Positions 36,441-42,976 of a DNA stretch of 64,000 bases are shown piece by piece. The DNA lies in NCBI GenBank assembly GCA_013151965.1, contig JAADHF010000126.1, forward strand, positions 1 to 64,000, written 5' to 3'. This stretch comes from Spirochaetota bacterium (GTDB lineage Bacteria > Spirochaetota > Spirochaetia > SZUA-6). Position numbers and translations under genes: made by a program. A model generated the notes under the pieces. It made no database searches. It worked only from the letters and a program-made list of their open reading frames with translations, and was not told the origin of the DNA. Numbering within the stretch: position 1 is the stretch's first letter; each line of letters opens with the position of its first letter.

Positions 36441-36458
36441 AAGGACATCCTTGTCCTT
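36441..36458 (-). promoter_or_regulatory. CsrA-type binding hairpin in the flaB leader
   Basis: On the flaB strand AAGGACAAGGATGTCCTT forms a 7-bp stem with GGA in the AGGA loop. It contains ACAAGGATGT, matching the known CsrA optimum (RUACARGGAUGU) at 11 of 12 positions. A second GGA lies in the Shine-Dalgarno sequence 12 bases on, as in the two-site hag leader of Bacillus. Confidence 0.7.
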
Positions 36459-36470
36459 ATATGCCTACTT

Positions 36471-36500
36471 TTATACTCGGAATATTAAAATGCCCCTTTA
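36471..36500 (-). promoter_or_regulatory. Sigma28 (FliA)-type promoter of flaB
   Basis: Minus strand TAAA, 16 bases, then CCGAGTATAA resembles the flagellar sigma28 pattern TAAA-N15-GCCGATAA. Transcription would start near 36464, about 47 bases before the flaB ATG and just before the hairpin. Confidence 0.6.
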
Positions 36501-36569
36501 GCAGCAAAAAATATTTCTTTAATTGAAGTATGTAATCAATAGGTATATTCTTATGAAAAAGGTAATAAT

Positions 36570-37220
36570 ATGACAGGAGTTCTTTTAATCGGCGGCAACG
36601 GCCCGTCAAAAAAATACTTTCGGTCGATTATAGGGAAATACGAGTTTGTAATCGCTGCTGATTCGGGAGTAGATCTTGCATTGTCTCTGAGTATAGAGCC
36701 CGATCTTATTGTCGGAGATATGGATTCCATATCCGGCAGGCAGAAACTAAAGAATTACCCGCCTGAGCAAATAATAGAATATCCTCATGACAAAGATGAA
36801 ACGGATACGGAAATTGGTTTGAGAATTTTCAGAGAAATGGGTTATACTGATATTATACTCGCAGGAGGAGGCGGGGGAAGGCTGGATCATGTTCTTGCAA
36901 TTCTAAATATTTTTGAACGGAAGTTTCATCCTGATATCTGGATTACGGACAGGGAAGAGGTATACTTTATTTCCGGCACTTTTTACATTAAGGGGTGGAT
37001 TAATAGTACCGTTTCCCTTTTTCCTGTCGGAGGTCCTGTTAACGGATTGGACTCTAAGGGGTTAAAATGGACTTTAAAGGGATTTAAATGGAAAAGAGGG
37101 GAATACGGGATAAGCAACCTCGTTACCGATGATGAACTATATATAAAAGTGAAGGAAGGTAATTTATTATTGATACGGAACAATATTTTAAGGGAAAATA
37201 AATATGGCAGAGAAAAGTAA
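36570..37220 (+). CDS. thiN: Thiamine pyrophosphokinase
   Basis: This 216-residue enzyme transfers pyrophosphate from ATP to thiamine to make TPP. Signatures are AADSGVDLALSLSIEPDLIVGDMDSI, in two parts, HDKDETDTEIGL (the acidic metal and substrate loop) and GGGGGRLDHVLAIL. The C-terminal beta domain is present. No TPP riboswitch is visible in the leader. It is divergent from flaB and overlaps the next gene by 17 bases. Confidence 0.93.
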   Translation: MTGVLLIGGNGPSKKYFRSIIGKYEFVIAADSGVDLALSLSIEPDLIVGDMDSISGRQKLKNYPPEQIIEYPHDKDETDTEIGLRIFREMGYTDIILAGGGGGRLDHVLAILNIFERKFHPDIWITDREEVYFISGTFYIKGWINSTVSLFPVGGPVNGLDSKGLKWTLKGFKWKRGEYGISNLVTDDELYIKVKEGNLLLIRNNILRENKYGREK

Positions 37221-38982
37221 ACTGGAAGAATTATCGAGCGAACTTCCTGAAAATGAAAGAAAAAAACTGCTGGAAAAAATTACAAAGCGAATGCAGAAAG
37301 ATGAGAAGGAAGAGATAATTCACGTTGAACTGCAGGATGAAGAACGGGACAGGATTATTACAAATGAGATGGCCCAGCTCAGTCTACTCCAGAAAATCGG
37401 TCTCTGGCTGAAAAAATTTTTCAGCGGAAAAGATCCGAAAGAAGCTTTTCTGGATTTAAAACTGTCTCATATAAAGAAACGTATTCATCAAATTGCACCG
37501 GAACTGACGGGTTTTGAGACAAGAAACCTTACACCTAAATTTGCAAAGAGGCTCTACGATCTATACAAAAAAACATATCCGCTGTTCTCCTTTTTCAGGG
37601 TTTTTTCAAAAAACATCGATTTCCGCCATAATGCCTCCGCATTCCTTGTGGAGAAGAAATACGACGGAGTTAAAAAAACTATCGGAGAATTTATAACAAT
37701 CGATGAGATGGAAGAGATATTTGCAACAACGAGTTTCGAAGATGAAATAAAAAAAGAACTCCTTAAGCGGCTAAACAAATACTTAAAAACCATTCCGGAA
37801 TCTCTCTTTGCCGAAATAGAAGCGGGAATAAAAACACTTGGTTATCTGGAAAAGGTTGTTTTTTTTCCTTTCGGATCAATTTTTCAATATTTTCATTATA
37901 ATTTAGAAAGCACTGTTGAAGAAAAATATCCGTTCTTTGAAAATGCTCCGGTAATGCTTATGCTGGATCTTCTGGAGAAACTGTATTACTCCGTGTACAT
38001 TGTCAACAGACTCCCGGATGAATATGTTATTCATGAAGAGATTCTCCTTGCGTATATATTTTATAAGCGTGATCAGGAAATCGGCGGAGAAGTAAATGAA
38101 GCCGGTGTAAAGGCTGAAATCGATGAACTTAAAAGGTATCTAAAGGAACTCATCGAGGATGTACAGGATTTTTATAAAAAGATACCGCTGCTGGAGATGA
38201 TCCGGTATTTTCGAAAAGATCCGTATTACAGACTTATGTTTAACATTCCCAAGGTTTATATAAAGGCTCTGTATGCGGCTTTTCTTAAAGAAAAACTTTT
38301 AACGGAATTCAGGAACCAGCTGAAAGAGATAAAAATACGTGTAATCGATAAAAAGGTTCTGGACATCTTTAAAGAACGTAAGGTCATGGATCTTTTTTAC
38401 TACAATGAGAATCCTAATTTTGATTACAGAAAACTCGGTCTTCCGTATTTTAAACATATTAAATCCCTGACTCTGCTCTACAATTACCTGAACTCCCTGT
38501 ATAAGAATTATATTCAGGATGCCATTCAGCTTGTCAACAACTTTCTTCTTGTCAATAATAGAATTGTTCAGAATAGAATAATGCAGTATGCTTCCGGTCT
38601 GGAAGACTTAGAAGCAAAAATTGTGCTCTTCGACCGGTCTCTTTCTCAGGAAGAAGAAGACGGCAAAACATTAATGCAGTTCAGATATAACCTTGCCAAT
38701 GATATAACCCTGCAGAAATCTTACAGGTCCTTTATCTATCAGAAGGATAAGGAAGCAAAGGATTTACTCGATAAAGCCAGGGAATCCATGCAGGGCATAA
38801 AGAAAATCTTCGATGATATATTAACAAGTCCCATGGAGAGTGTAAAATCCACTCTGAAAACACTTCATTTTACAAAAGGGAGGAGTTATACCCTTTATCA
38901 GATATTAAAATCCAGATCGGATAATATAGTATATTTCGTAAATCTCTTAACTCAGCTGTTGGAAATAGAAAAAGGCGATTGA
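37204..38982 (+). CDS. Large soluble helical protein, unknown (possibly spirochaete-specific)
   Basis: This 592-residue protein has no signal peptide or clear membrane span. It is strongly helical and charged, with many aromatic residues, for example LSLLQKIGLWLKKFFSGKDPKEAFLDL and repeated F/Y-K-K pairs. I do not recognise a characterised family; I recall similar proteins of unknown function (perhaps DUF5312) in treponemes but cannot confirm this. It overlaps thiN by 17 bases at its start and the HIT gene tail-to-tail by 31 bases. A cytoplasmic structural or motility-related role is only a guess. Confidence 0.7.
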   Translation: MAEKSKLEELSSELPENERKKLLEKITKRMQKDEKEEIIHVELQDEERDRIITNEMAQLSLLQKIGLWLKKFFSGKDPKEAFLDLKLSHIKKRIHQIAPELTGFETRNLTPKFAKRLYDLYKKTYPLFSFFRVFSKNIDFRHNASAFLVEKKYDGVKKTIGEFITIDEMEEIFATTSFEDEIKKELLKRLNKYLKTIPESLFAEIEAGIKTLGYLEKVVFFPFGSIFQYFHYNLESTVEEKYPFFENAPVMLMLDLLEKLYYSVYIVNRLPDEYVIHEEILLAYIFYKRDQEIGGEVNEAGVKAEIDELKRYLKELIEDVQDFYKKIPLLEMIRYFRKDPYYRLMFNIPKVYIKALYAAFLKEKLLTEFRNQLKEIKIRVIDKKVLDIFKERKVMDLFYYNENPNFDYRKLGLPYFKHIKSLTLLYNYLNSLYKNYIQDAIQLVNNFLLVNNRIVQNRIMQYASGLEDLEAKIVLFDRSLSQEEEDGKTLMQFRYNLANDITLQKSYRSFIYQKDKEAKDLLDKARESMQGIKKIFDDILTSPMESVKSTLKTLHFTKGRSYTLYQILKSRSDNIVYFVNLLTQLLEIEKGD

Positions 38983-39458
38983 ACTACCAGTACTTTCAGT
39001 TTTTCTGCGGTTCTTCCGGGATCTTCCACAAGTACTCTTTTGCCGGCTATAAGATCCGCTATCCCGATTTCCCGGGGAAACCTCGGTATTATATGTATAT
39101 GAAGATGCCGTATCGATGCACCTGCGGTTAATCCCATATTGTATCCGATATTGTATCCCGAAGGGGCATACGCTTTATCTGTGATATCGAGAATGTATTT
39201 TATTAAAGCGGCAAGCCTGATTTCCTCTTTTTCGGTATATTCTCTTATATCTTCTATGTGCCTTAAGGGGAAAACAAGCAGATGTCCCGGATTATAAGGG
39301 TATAAATTAACCGTGATAATAAAAAGTTCATCCCTGTATATTGTCAGATCAACTATTTCCGGTGAATTATCCCTTATAAGGCAGAGAATACAGCCCCTCG
39401 GGGGTTTGTTTTTAAAGTAGTTTATTTTATCAAAATTTAAAAAATATTTACTCGGCAT
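38952..39458 (-). CDS. HIT-family hydrolase (Ap4A phosphorylase-like)
   Basis: I start at the ATG at 39458 (168 residues); the ORF-track start at 39482 lies further into the upstream gene. The histidine triad HLHIHIIPRF is complete and is preceded by LYPYNPGHLLVFPLRHI, typical of the branch that acts on dinucleoside polyphosphates. Two Cys (GCILC) near the N-terminus may bind zinc. It overlaps the SPFH gene by 11 bases, so the two are probably co-translated. Confidence 0.9.
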   Translation of the reverse strand: MPSKYFLNFDKINYFKNKPPRGCILCLIRDNSPEIVDLTIYRDELFIITVNLYPYNPGHLLVFPLRHIEDIREYTEKEEIRLAALIKYILDITDKAYAPSGYNIGYNMGLTAGASIRHLHIHIIPRFPREIGIADLIAGKRVLVEDPGRTAEKLKVLVVQSPFSISNS

Positions 39459-40308
39459 TTTTTGTTTCCGGCAGCTTGACATCCGGAATATTAAGATTAT
39501 TTTTATCCTGATTCTTAATGGAAAAGTATTTTAAAAGTATGGGGTAATCATTTAAGAGCTTTCCGTACTCTTTATACATTTCGATTTTTTCTTTTTCTTT
39601 ATCCTGCAGGATCATCCGCTTTGCCCTGTCGGCTTCTGTCTGTTTAATGACATTTTTTTGTGATTCTTCTTCAGCTTCCGAGATATCAAAGTATATCTTT
39701 TTTGCTTTTTTATACAATTCGATATCCGGCAAAGACACGTCCTTAACTGTAATATCTGAGACTATAAGAAACGGGTATTGTTTTTCTATGGCTTTTTTTA
39801 GATTCTGTATAACATTGGAATCATGATAATATTCATCCGCATTCTGCAGGTCGATTAATTGTTCTGCTATAAAATGAAAAGCCGAATTCGCTAATGTCCC
39901 GTACCATTGCCCGATCGTATCGGGACGGAGATGTTTTTCGGATACAAGCATGGGGAGTGATTCCGGATTCAGCATAAAAGCTATCCTTAAATCAAAGTTA
40001 TAGGTAAATTCAGGCGAACCGGGAAGTACCGTTGAATATATACCGCCCGAAGGAAGTTCCCCTTTAATGTTAATATTTTTTTCCACCGGATTAAGTTTAA
40101 ACTTATAAAGAGTCATATTAGTCGGAATCAGTCTTTCCCACCGCCACGAGAATTTTCCCGGTTCGGTAACAAATGTATCGAAACCGCCTGTTTTGGTAAA
40201 TGCTACACAGTAAGTATCCGGAGGAATAAAGATCTGAAGCCAGCCGAAAATAAAAGCGGTACCTCCGAGAATTATCAAAACTGAAGAAATAATAATAAAT
40301 TTTTTCAT
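39448..40308 (-). CDS. SPFH/Band 7 (prohibitin-like) membrane protein
   Basis: This 286-residue protein has one N-terminal membrane anchor (FIIISSVLIILGGTAFIFGWL), then an SPFH-like domain (PPDTYCVAFTKTGGFDTFVTEPGKF; strands to about 190) and a long charged helix (EAEEESQKNVIKQTEADRAKRMILQ). Such proteins assemble into large rings on membranes, often with proteases. The match is to fold pattern rather than to a firm subfamily. It has an AGAGGAA site and its own promoter. Confidence 0.75.
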   Translation of the reverse strand: MKKFIIISSVLIILGGTAFIFGWLQIFIPPDTYCVAFTKTGGFDTFVTEPGKFSWRWERLIPTNMTLYKFKLNPVEKNINIKGELPSGGIYSTVLPGSPEFTYNFDLRIAFMLNPESLPMLVSEKHLRPDTIGQWYGTLANSAFHFIAEQLIDLQNADEYYHDSNVIQNLKKAIEKQYPFLIVSDITVKDVSLPDIELYKKAKKIYFDISEAEEESQKNVIKQTEADRAKRMILQDKEKEKIEMYKEYGKLLNDYPILLKYFSIKNQDKNNLNIPDVKLPETKNAE

Positions 40309-40329
40309 ACCATTCCTCTTTTATGACCT

Positions 40330-40357
40330 ATAATAATTAAAAGGTCCGAAATTGCAA
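40330..40357 (-). promoter_or_regulatory. Promoter for the SPFH-HIT pair
   Basis: Minus strand TTGCAA and TATTAT are 16 bases apart. The leader of about 15 bases contains AGAGGAA, so unlike the facing promoter this mRNA has a normal ribosome site. Confidence 0.5.
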
Positions 40358-40363
40358 GCATTT

Positions 40364-40392
40364 TTGACTTGATGCTGTTTCCCTGATATAAT
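40364..40392 (+). promoter_or_regulatory. Strong sigma70 promoter, near-leaderless mRNA
   Basis: TTGACT (40364-40369), 17 bases, perfect TATAAT (40387-40392). The ATG at 40404 begins 11 bases after the -10 box, leaving about 5 bases of leader and no ribosome site. Confidence 0.7.
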
Positions 40393-40403
40393 TAAATAAC
40401 AGT

Positions 40404-40736
40404 ATGCTGAATTCAGTCAAAATACTAAACAATGTAATAAGAAAAATCTTTGTTTTTCTTTTTATAAGTATTGCAATGCTCGTGTTTCTTTATCTCCTTG
40501 GAAACAGACAGGAATTTTTAGATTCCACGCAGATGTTTTTACTTAGAATGATAAATTATACATCCTCTTTGTGCTTTCCGGCAGGAATAGTTCTGCTGCT
40601 TCTCTATATTTTTTTAATTATAAAACTGGAGCATATAAGAATTGTCAGTATAATACTGGTCTGTGCTGCAACCGTTTTTTCTCTCGGAATCTTATTAGGT
40701 GTTAAATTCATATCCGTATGGCTGTCTTTCACCTAA
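40404..40736 (+). CDS. Small membrane protein, three TM segments, unknown
   Basis: This 110-residue protein is mostly hydrophobic with segments near residues 15-32, 52-70 and 78-105 (IFVFLFISIAMLVFLYLL; FPAGIVLLLLYIFLIIKL; SIILVCAATVFSLGILLG). I do not recognise the family. It has a very good promoter of its own, and its ATG lies almost at the transcription start. Confidence 0.6.
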   Translation: MLNSVKILNNVIRKIFVFLFISIAMLVFLYLLGNRQEFLDSTQMFLLRMINYTSSLCFPAGIVLLLLYIFLIIKLEHIRIVSIILVCAATVFSLGILLGVKFISVWLSFT

Positions 40737-40761
40737 GTTTGCATTGATGATCTACAGGGAA

Positions 40762-40791
40762 TTGACATTTACTTAATTTGATTGTTAGTAT
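40762..40791 (+). promoter_or_regulatory. Promoter for aroH and the second aminopeptidase
   Basis: A perfect TTGACA (40762-40767), 18 bases, then TAGTAT (40786-40791). The predicted leader is about 70 bases. A weaker TTGCAC-N17-TCATAA pair lies 50 bases further on. Confidence 0.5.
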
Positions 40792-40870
40792 GAAATAATT
40801 ATCATATTAAGAACATTTTGCACGAACTATAATTTCTAATTCATAAATTAAGGATTACAGGTTAAAAAAA

Positions 40871-41233
40871 ATGGTAAAAGCGGTACGGGGAGCAATTAAA
40901 GTCAAATGCAATAGTATGGAATCTATAAAATTTTCCACAAAAAGGCTGGTAGGAATATTGCTTTCGGAAAATTCTATTGGAGAAGATTCGATTGTCAGTA
41001 TTATATTTTCCGTAACGAAAGACCTTAATACTTATAATCCCGCTACGGCATTGCGTACGGCCGGATTTGCCGAGGTTCCGCTTTTCTGTGTACAGGAAGC
41101 TTTTATAGAGAAACAGGCATCACTCATTCTAAGGGTACTTGTAACTTATAATTCGGAAAGTCCCGGCAAACCGCTGCCTGTATATCTGGACGGTGCGGAA
41201 AATTTACGTCCGGATTTGAATTTGCAGAGGTGA
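40871..41233 (+). CDS. aroH: Chorismate mutase, AroH type
   Basis: This 120-residue enzyme converts chorismate to prephenate for Phe and Tyr synthesis. It matches the trimeric AroH class: VRGAIKV with the first arginine, NPATALRTAG, VPLFCVQEAF with the glutamate, LRVLVTYN and VYLDGAENLRPDL. All the active-site residues known from Bacillus AroH have counterparts. The stop TGA forms part of the ribosome site (GAGGTGA) of the next gene. No other aromatic-pathway gene is in the window. Confidence 0.93.
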   Translation: MVKAVRGAIKVKCNSMESIKFSTKRLVGILLSENSIGEDSIVSIIFSVTKDLNTYNPATALRTAGFAEVPLFCVQEAFIEKQASLILRVLVTYNSESPGKPLPVYLDGAENLRPDLNLQR

Positions 41234-41237
41234 ATCT

Positions 41238-42041
41238 ATTCGTCTTAACAGGGATGTCATACTAAAAACTTCCATAGATATTGCAAGAATCAGAAGAAGC
41301 TGCAGAATTGTCGAAGTTACCCTTAAATATTTAAATGATTTTATAAAACCGGGAATAAGCACAATGAAGCTTGATAAAATTGCGGAATCTTTTATTATCA
41401 GGCAGGGTGGAATTCCCGCACTTAAAGGTTATAGAGGCTTCCCCTCCGCTATATGTACATCGGTTAACAATGTGATTGCCCATGGCAAACCTGATGATTA
41501 TTATCTTGAAGATGGTGATGTAATAACGGTAGATACAACAGTTTCTGTTGACGGCTGGTTCGGCGACGGCGCCTGGACATATTCCGTGGGCAGTAAAACT
41601 CCTGATATTACACGGTTAATCAAAACCGCATGGCAGGCCAGTCTTAAGGGAATTTTATCGGCAAAATCAGGTAATTTTATAGGTGATATCGGTAAAGCAA
41701 TAGAGGGCGCTGTTATTAACACAGGCTGTTCTGTTGCCCAGGATTATGCGGGACATGGTATCGGCAGAAATATTCATGAAGAGCCTGTAATACCGAATTT
41801 CGGTGAGAAAAACTCCGGTATCAGAATAGTTCCGGGAATGGTTTTTACTATCGAACCGATGGTGGCTCTCGGTGAATCATCGGTGAAAAAAACCGGAGAC
41901 GGCTGGACTCTGATTACCGCTGATAACAGTATGTCTGCACAATTTGAACATACCGTTGCCGTTTTCAGAGATTATACCGAGATACTTACTTTTTCAACAG
42001 GAAAAATCGAGGATTATCTTGACTTTCCGCCGTTCTTCTAA
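41238..42041 (+). CDS. map: Methionine aminopeptidase paralogue with probable ATT start
   Basis: The ORF track starts at the ATG at 41364, but the frame upstream encodes the family N-terminus (IARIRRSCRIVEVTLKYLNDFIKPGIST), so the gene is longer. No ATG, GTG or TTG exists in frame back to a TGA; the best start is ATT at 41238, 5 bases after GAGGTGA, giving 267 residues. All five metal ligands are present: TVDTTVSVDGWFGDG, YAGHGIGRNIHEEP, FTIEPM and FEHTVAV. It is divergent from the copy at 1244-1996 and is coupled to aroH. Confidence 0.88.
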   Translation: MRLNRDVILKTSIDIARIRRSCRIVEVTLKYLNDFIKPGISTMKLDKIAESFIIRQGGIPALKGYRGFPSAICTSVNNVIAHGKPDDYYLEDGDVITVDTTVSVDGWFGDGAWTYSVGSKTPDITRLIKTAWQASLKGILSAKSGNFIGDIGKAIEGAVINTGCSVAQDYAGHGIGRNIHEEPVIPNFGEKNSGIRIVPGMVFTIEPMVALGESSVKKTGDGWTLITADNSMSAQFEHTVAVFRDYTEILTFSTGKIEDYLDFPPFF

Positions 42042-42060
42042 TAATCTCTACAACGGTTTA

Positions 42061-42134
42061 GCCACCTTAGCTCAGCTGGCCAGAGCACGTGATTTGTAAT
42101 CTCGGGGTCGTCGGTTCGAATCCGACAGGTGGCT
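42061..42134 (+). tRNA. tRNA-Thr (anticodon UGU)
   Basis: Acceptor GCCACCT/AGGTGGC, D-arm GCTCAGCTGGCCAGAGC, anticodon loop TTTGTAA giving UGU, and T-loop GGTTCGAATCC. The discriminator is U and CCA is not encoded. It sits 19 bases after the aminopeptidase stop and 38 bases before tRNA-Tyr. Confidence 0.95.
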
Positions 42135-42172
42135 TGACATTAAAGCGATCATTGTTTTAAATGATTCGAAAT

Positions 42173-42254
42173 GGGGAGGTTCCCGAGCGGTCAAAGGGGG
42201 CAGACTGTAAATCTGTTGGCGAAGCCTTCGAAGGTTCGAATCCTTCTCTCCCCA
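42173..42254 (+). tRNA. tRNA-Tyr (anticodon GUA)
   Basis: A class II tRNA of 82 bases with a long variable arm. Acceptor GGGGAGG pairs with TCTCCCC (one G-U), the anticodon loop is CTGTAAA giving GUA, and the T-loop is GGTTCGAATCC. The discriminator is A and CCA is not encoded. Confidence 0.95.
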
Positions 42255-42255
42255 G

Positions 42256-42294
42256 AAGCCTTCTTTTCTTATTTTTTAAGAGAAGGCTTTTTTT
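42256..42294 (+). terminator. Intrinsic terminator after the tRNA pair
   Basis: AAGCCTTCT and AGAAGGCTT pair as a 9-bp stem around an AT-rich loop and run into seven T residues (42288-42294). The T-run stops directly before the ATGGAG ribosome site of the next gene. Confidence 0.85.
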
Positions 42295-42309
42295 ATGGAG
42301 TTAGCTCTT

Positions 42310-42762
42310 ATGAAGCATTTCTACGATGGCGGATTACATTTCGAATGCACACAATGTTCGAAATGCTGCCGTTTTGAACCGGGTTATGTTTTTCTTTCCG
42401 CTAATGATATCGACGGACTTTCGAAAGGAACCGGAATAAAAAGAACTGCATTCATAAATCAATACTGCAGAATTGTCGTTACCGGATCCGGTCAGAGAAT
42501 CAGCCTTAAAGAGAAGGATGATTACGACTGTATTTTCTGGAATAAAGGAGGATGTACTGTATATCCTTATCGTCCTCTTCAATGCAGGGCATACCCATTC
42601 TGGGATTCCAATCTACCGGCAGAAAAGGTGTGGAACAGTTTGGAGGATCAGTGTCCCGGGATAAACCGGGGAAGACTCAACAGTAAAGAGTTAATCGAAT
42701 ACTGGCTTAACAGAGAAAAAAATACAGACTATTCTTTTGAAGGGAAAAACAATGGAAATTAA
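42310..42762 (+). CDS. YkgJ-family CxxCxxCC cluster/zinc-binding protein
   Basis: I start at the ATG at 42310 (150 residues), 9 bases after GGAG; the ORF-track ATG at 42295 is part of that ribosome site. The N-terminal FECTQCSKCCRFEPGYV and later GGCTVYPYRPLQCRAYPFW give the Cys pattern of the YkgJ/UPF0153 family, thought to bind zinc or an iron-sulphur cluster. Function is unknown. It lies right after a terminator, so it needs read-through or its own promoter, which I do not see. Confidence 0.85.
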   Translation: MKHFYDGGLHFECTQCSKCCRFEPGYVFLSANDIDGLSKGTGIKRTAFINQYCRIVVTGSGQRISLKEKDDYDCIFWNKGGCTVYPYRPLQCRAYPFWDSNLPAEKVWNSLEDQCPGINRGRLNSKELIEYWLNREKNTDYSFEGKNNGN

Positions 42763-42931
42763 ACTTTCCGAGAAGGAAACTATTAATCTGTATACTTATT
42801 TAAAAAGCAGTGAACTTACCATCAATTCGGTACTTCTGGGTATTTTACAGAAGATAGAGAAGAAAATTTACAGCCGTCTCACAATAGAGCAGATAGAACA
42901 GCTTGAAATTCAAAATACCAAAAAAAGTTGA
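42752..42931 (+). CDS. Small protein of 59 residues, unknown
   Basis: I start at the ATG at 42752 with AAGGGA upstream; the ORF track adds five codons. It overlaps the YkgJ-family gene by 11 bases. The product is acidic and helical (LSEKETINLYTYLKSSEL; LTIEQIEQLEIQN). No family is recognised. The overlap and good codon pattern suggest a real gene coupled to its neighbour. Confidence 0.55.
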   Translation: MEIKLSEKETINLYTYLKSSELTINSVLLGILQKIEKKIYSRLTIEQIEQLEIQNTKKS

Positions 42932-42976
42932 ATTTTTTTAAGTTAAGAGATAACTTTAGGAATAACGGAGAAAATT

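Noticed and set aside
36500-36570. TPP riboswitch before thiN
   Set aside because: The short leader has none of the conserved TPP-aptamer segments.
42171-42377. 68-codon plus-strand ORF
   Set aside because: It starts in tRNA-Tyr and runs through the terminator into the YkgJ-family gene; no ribosome site.
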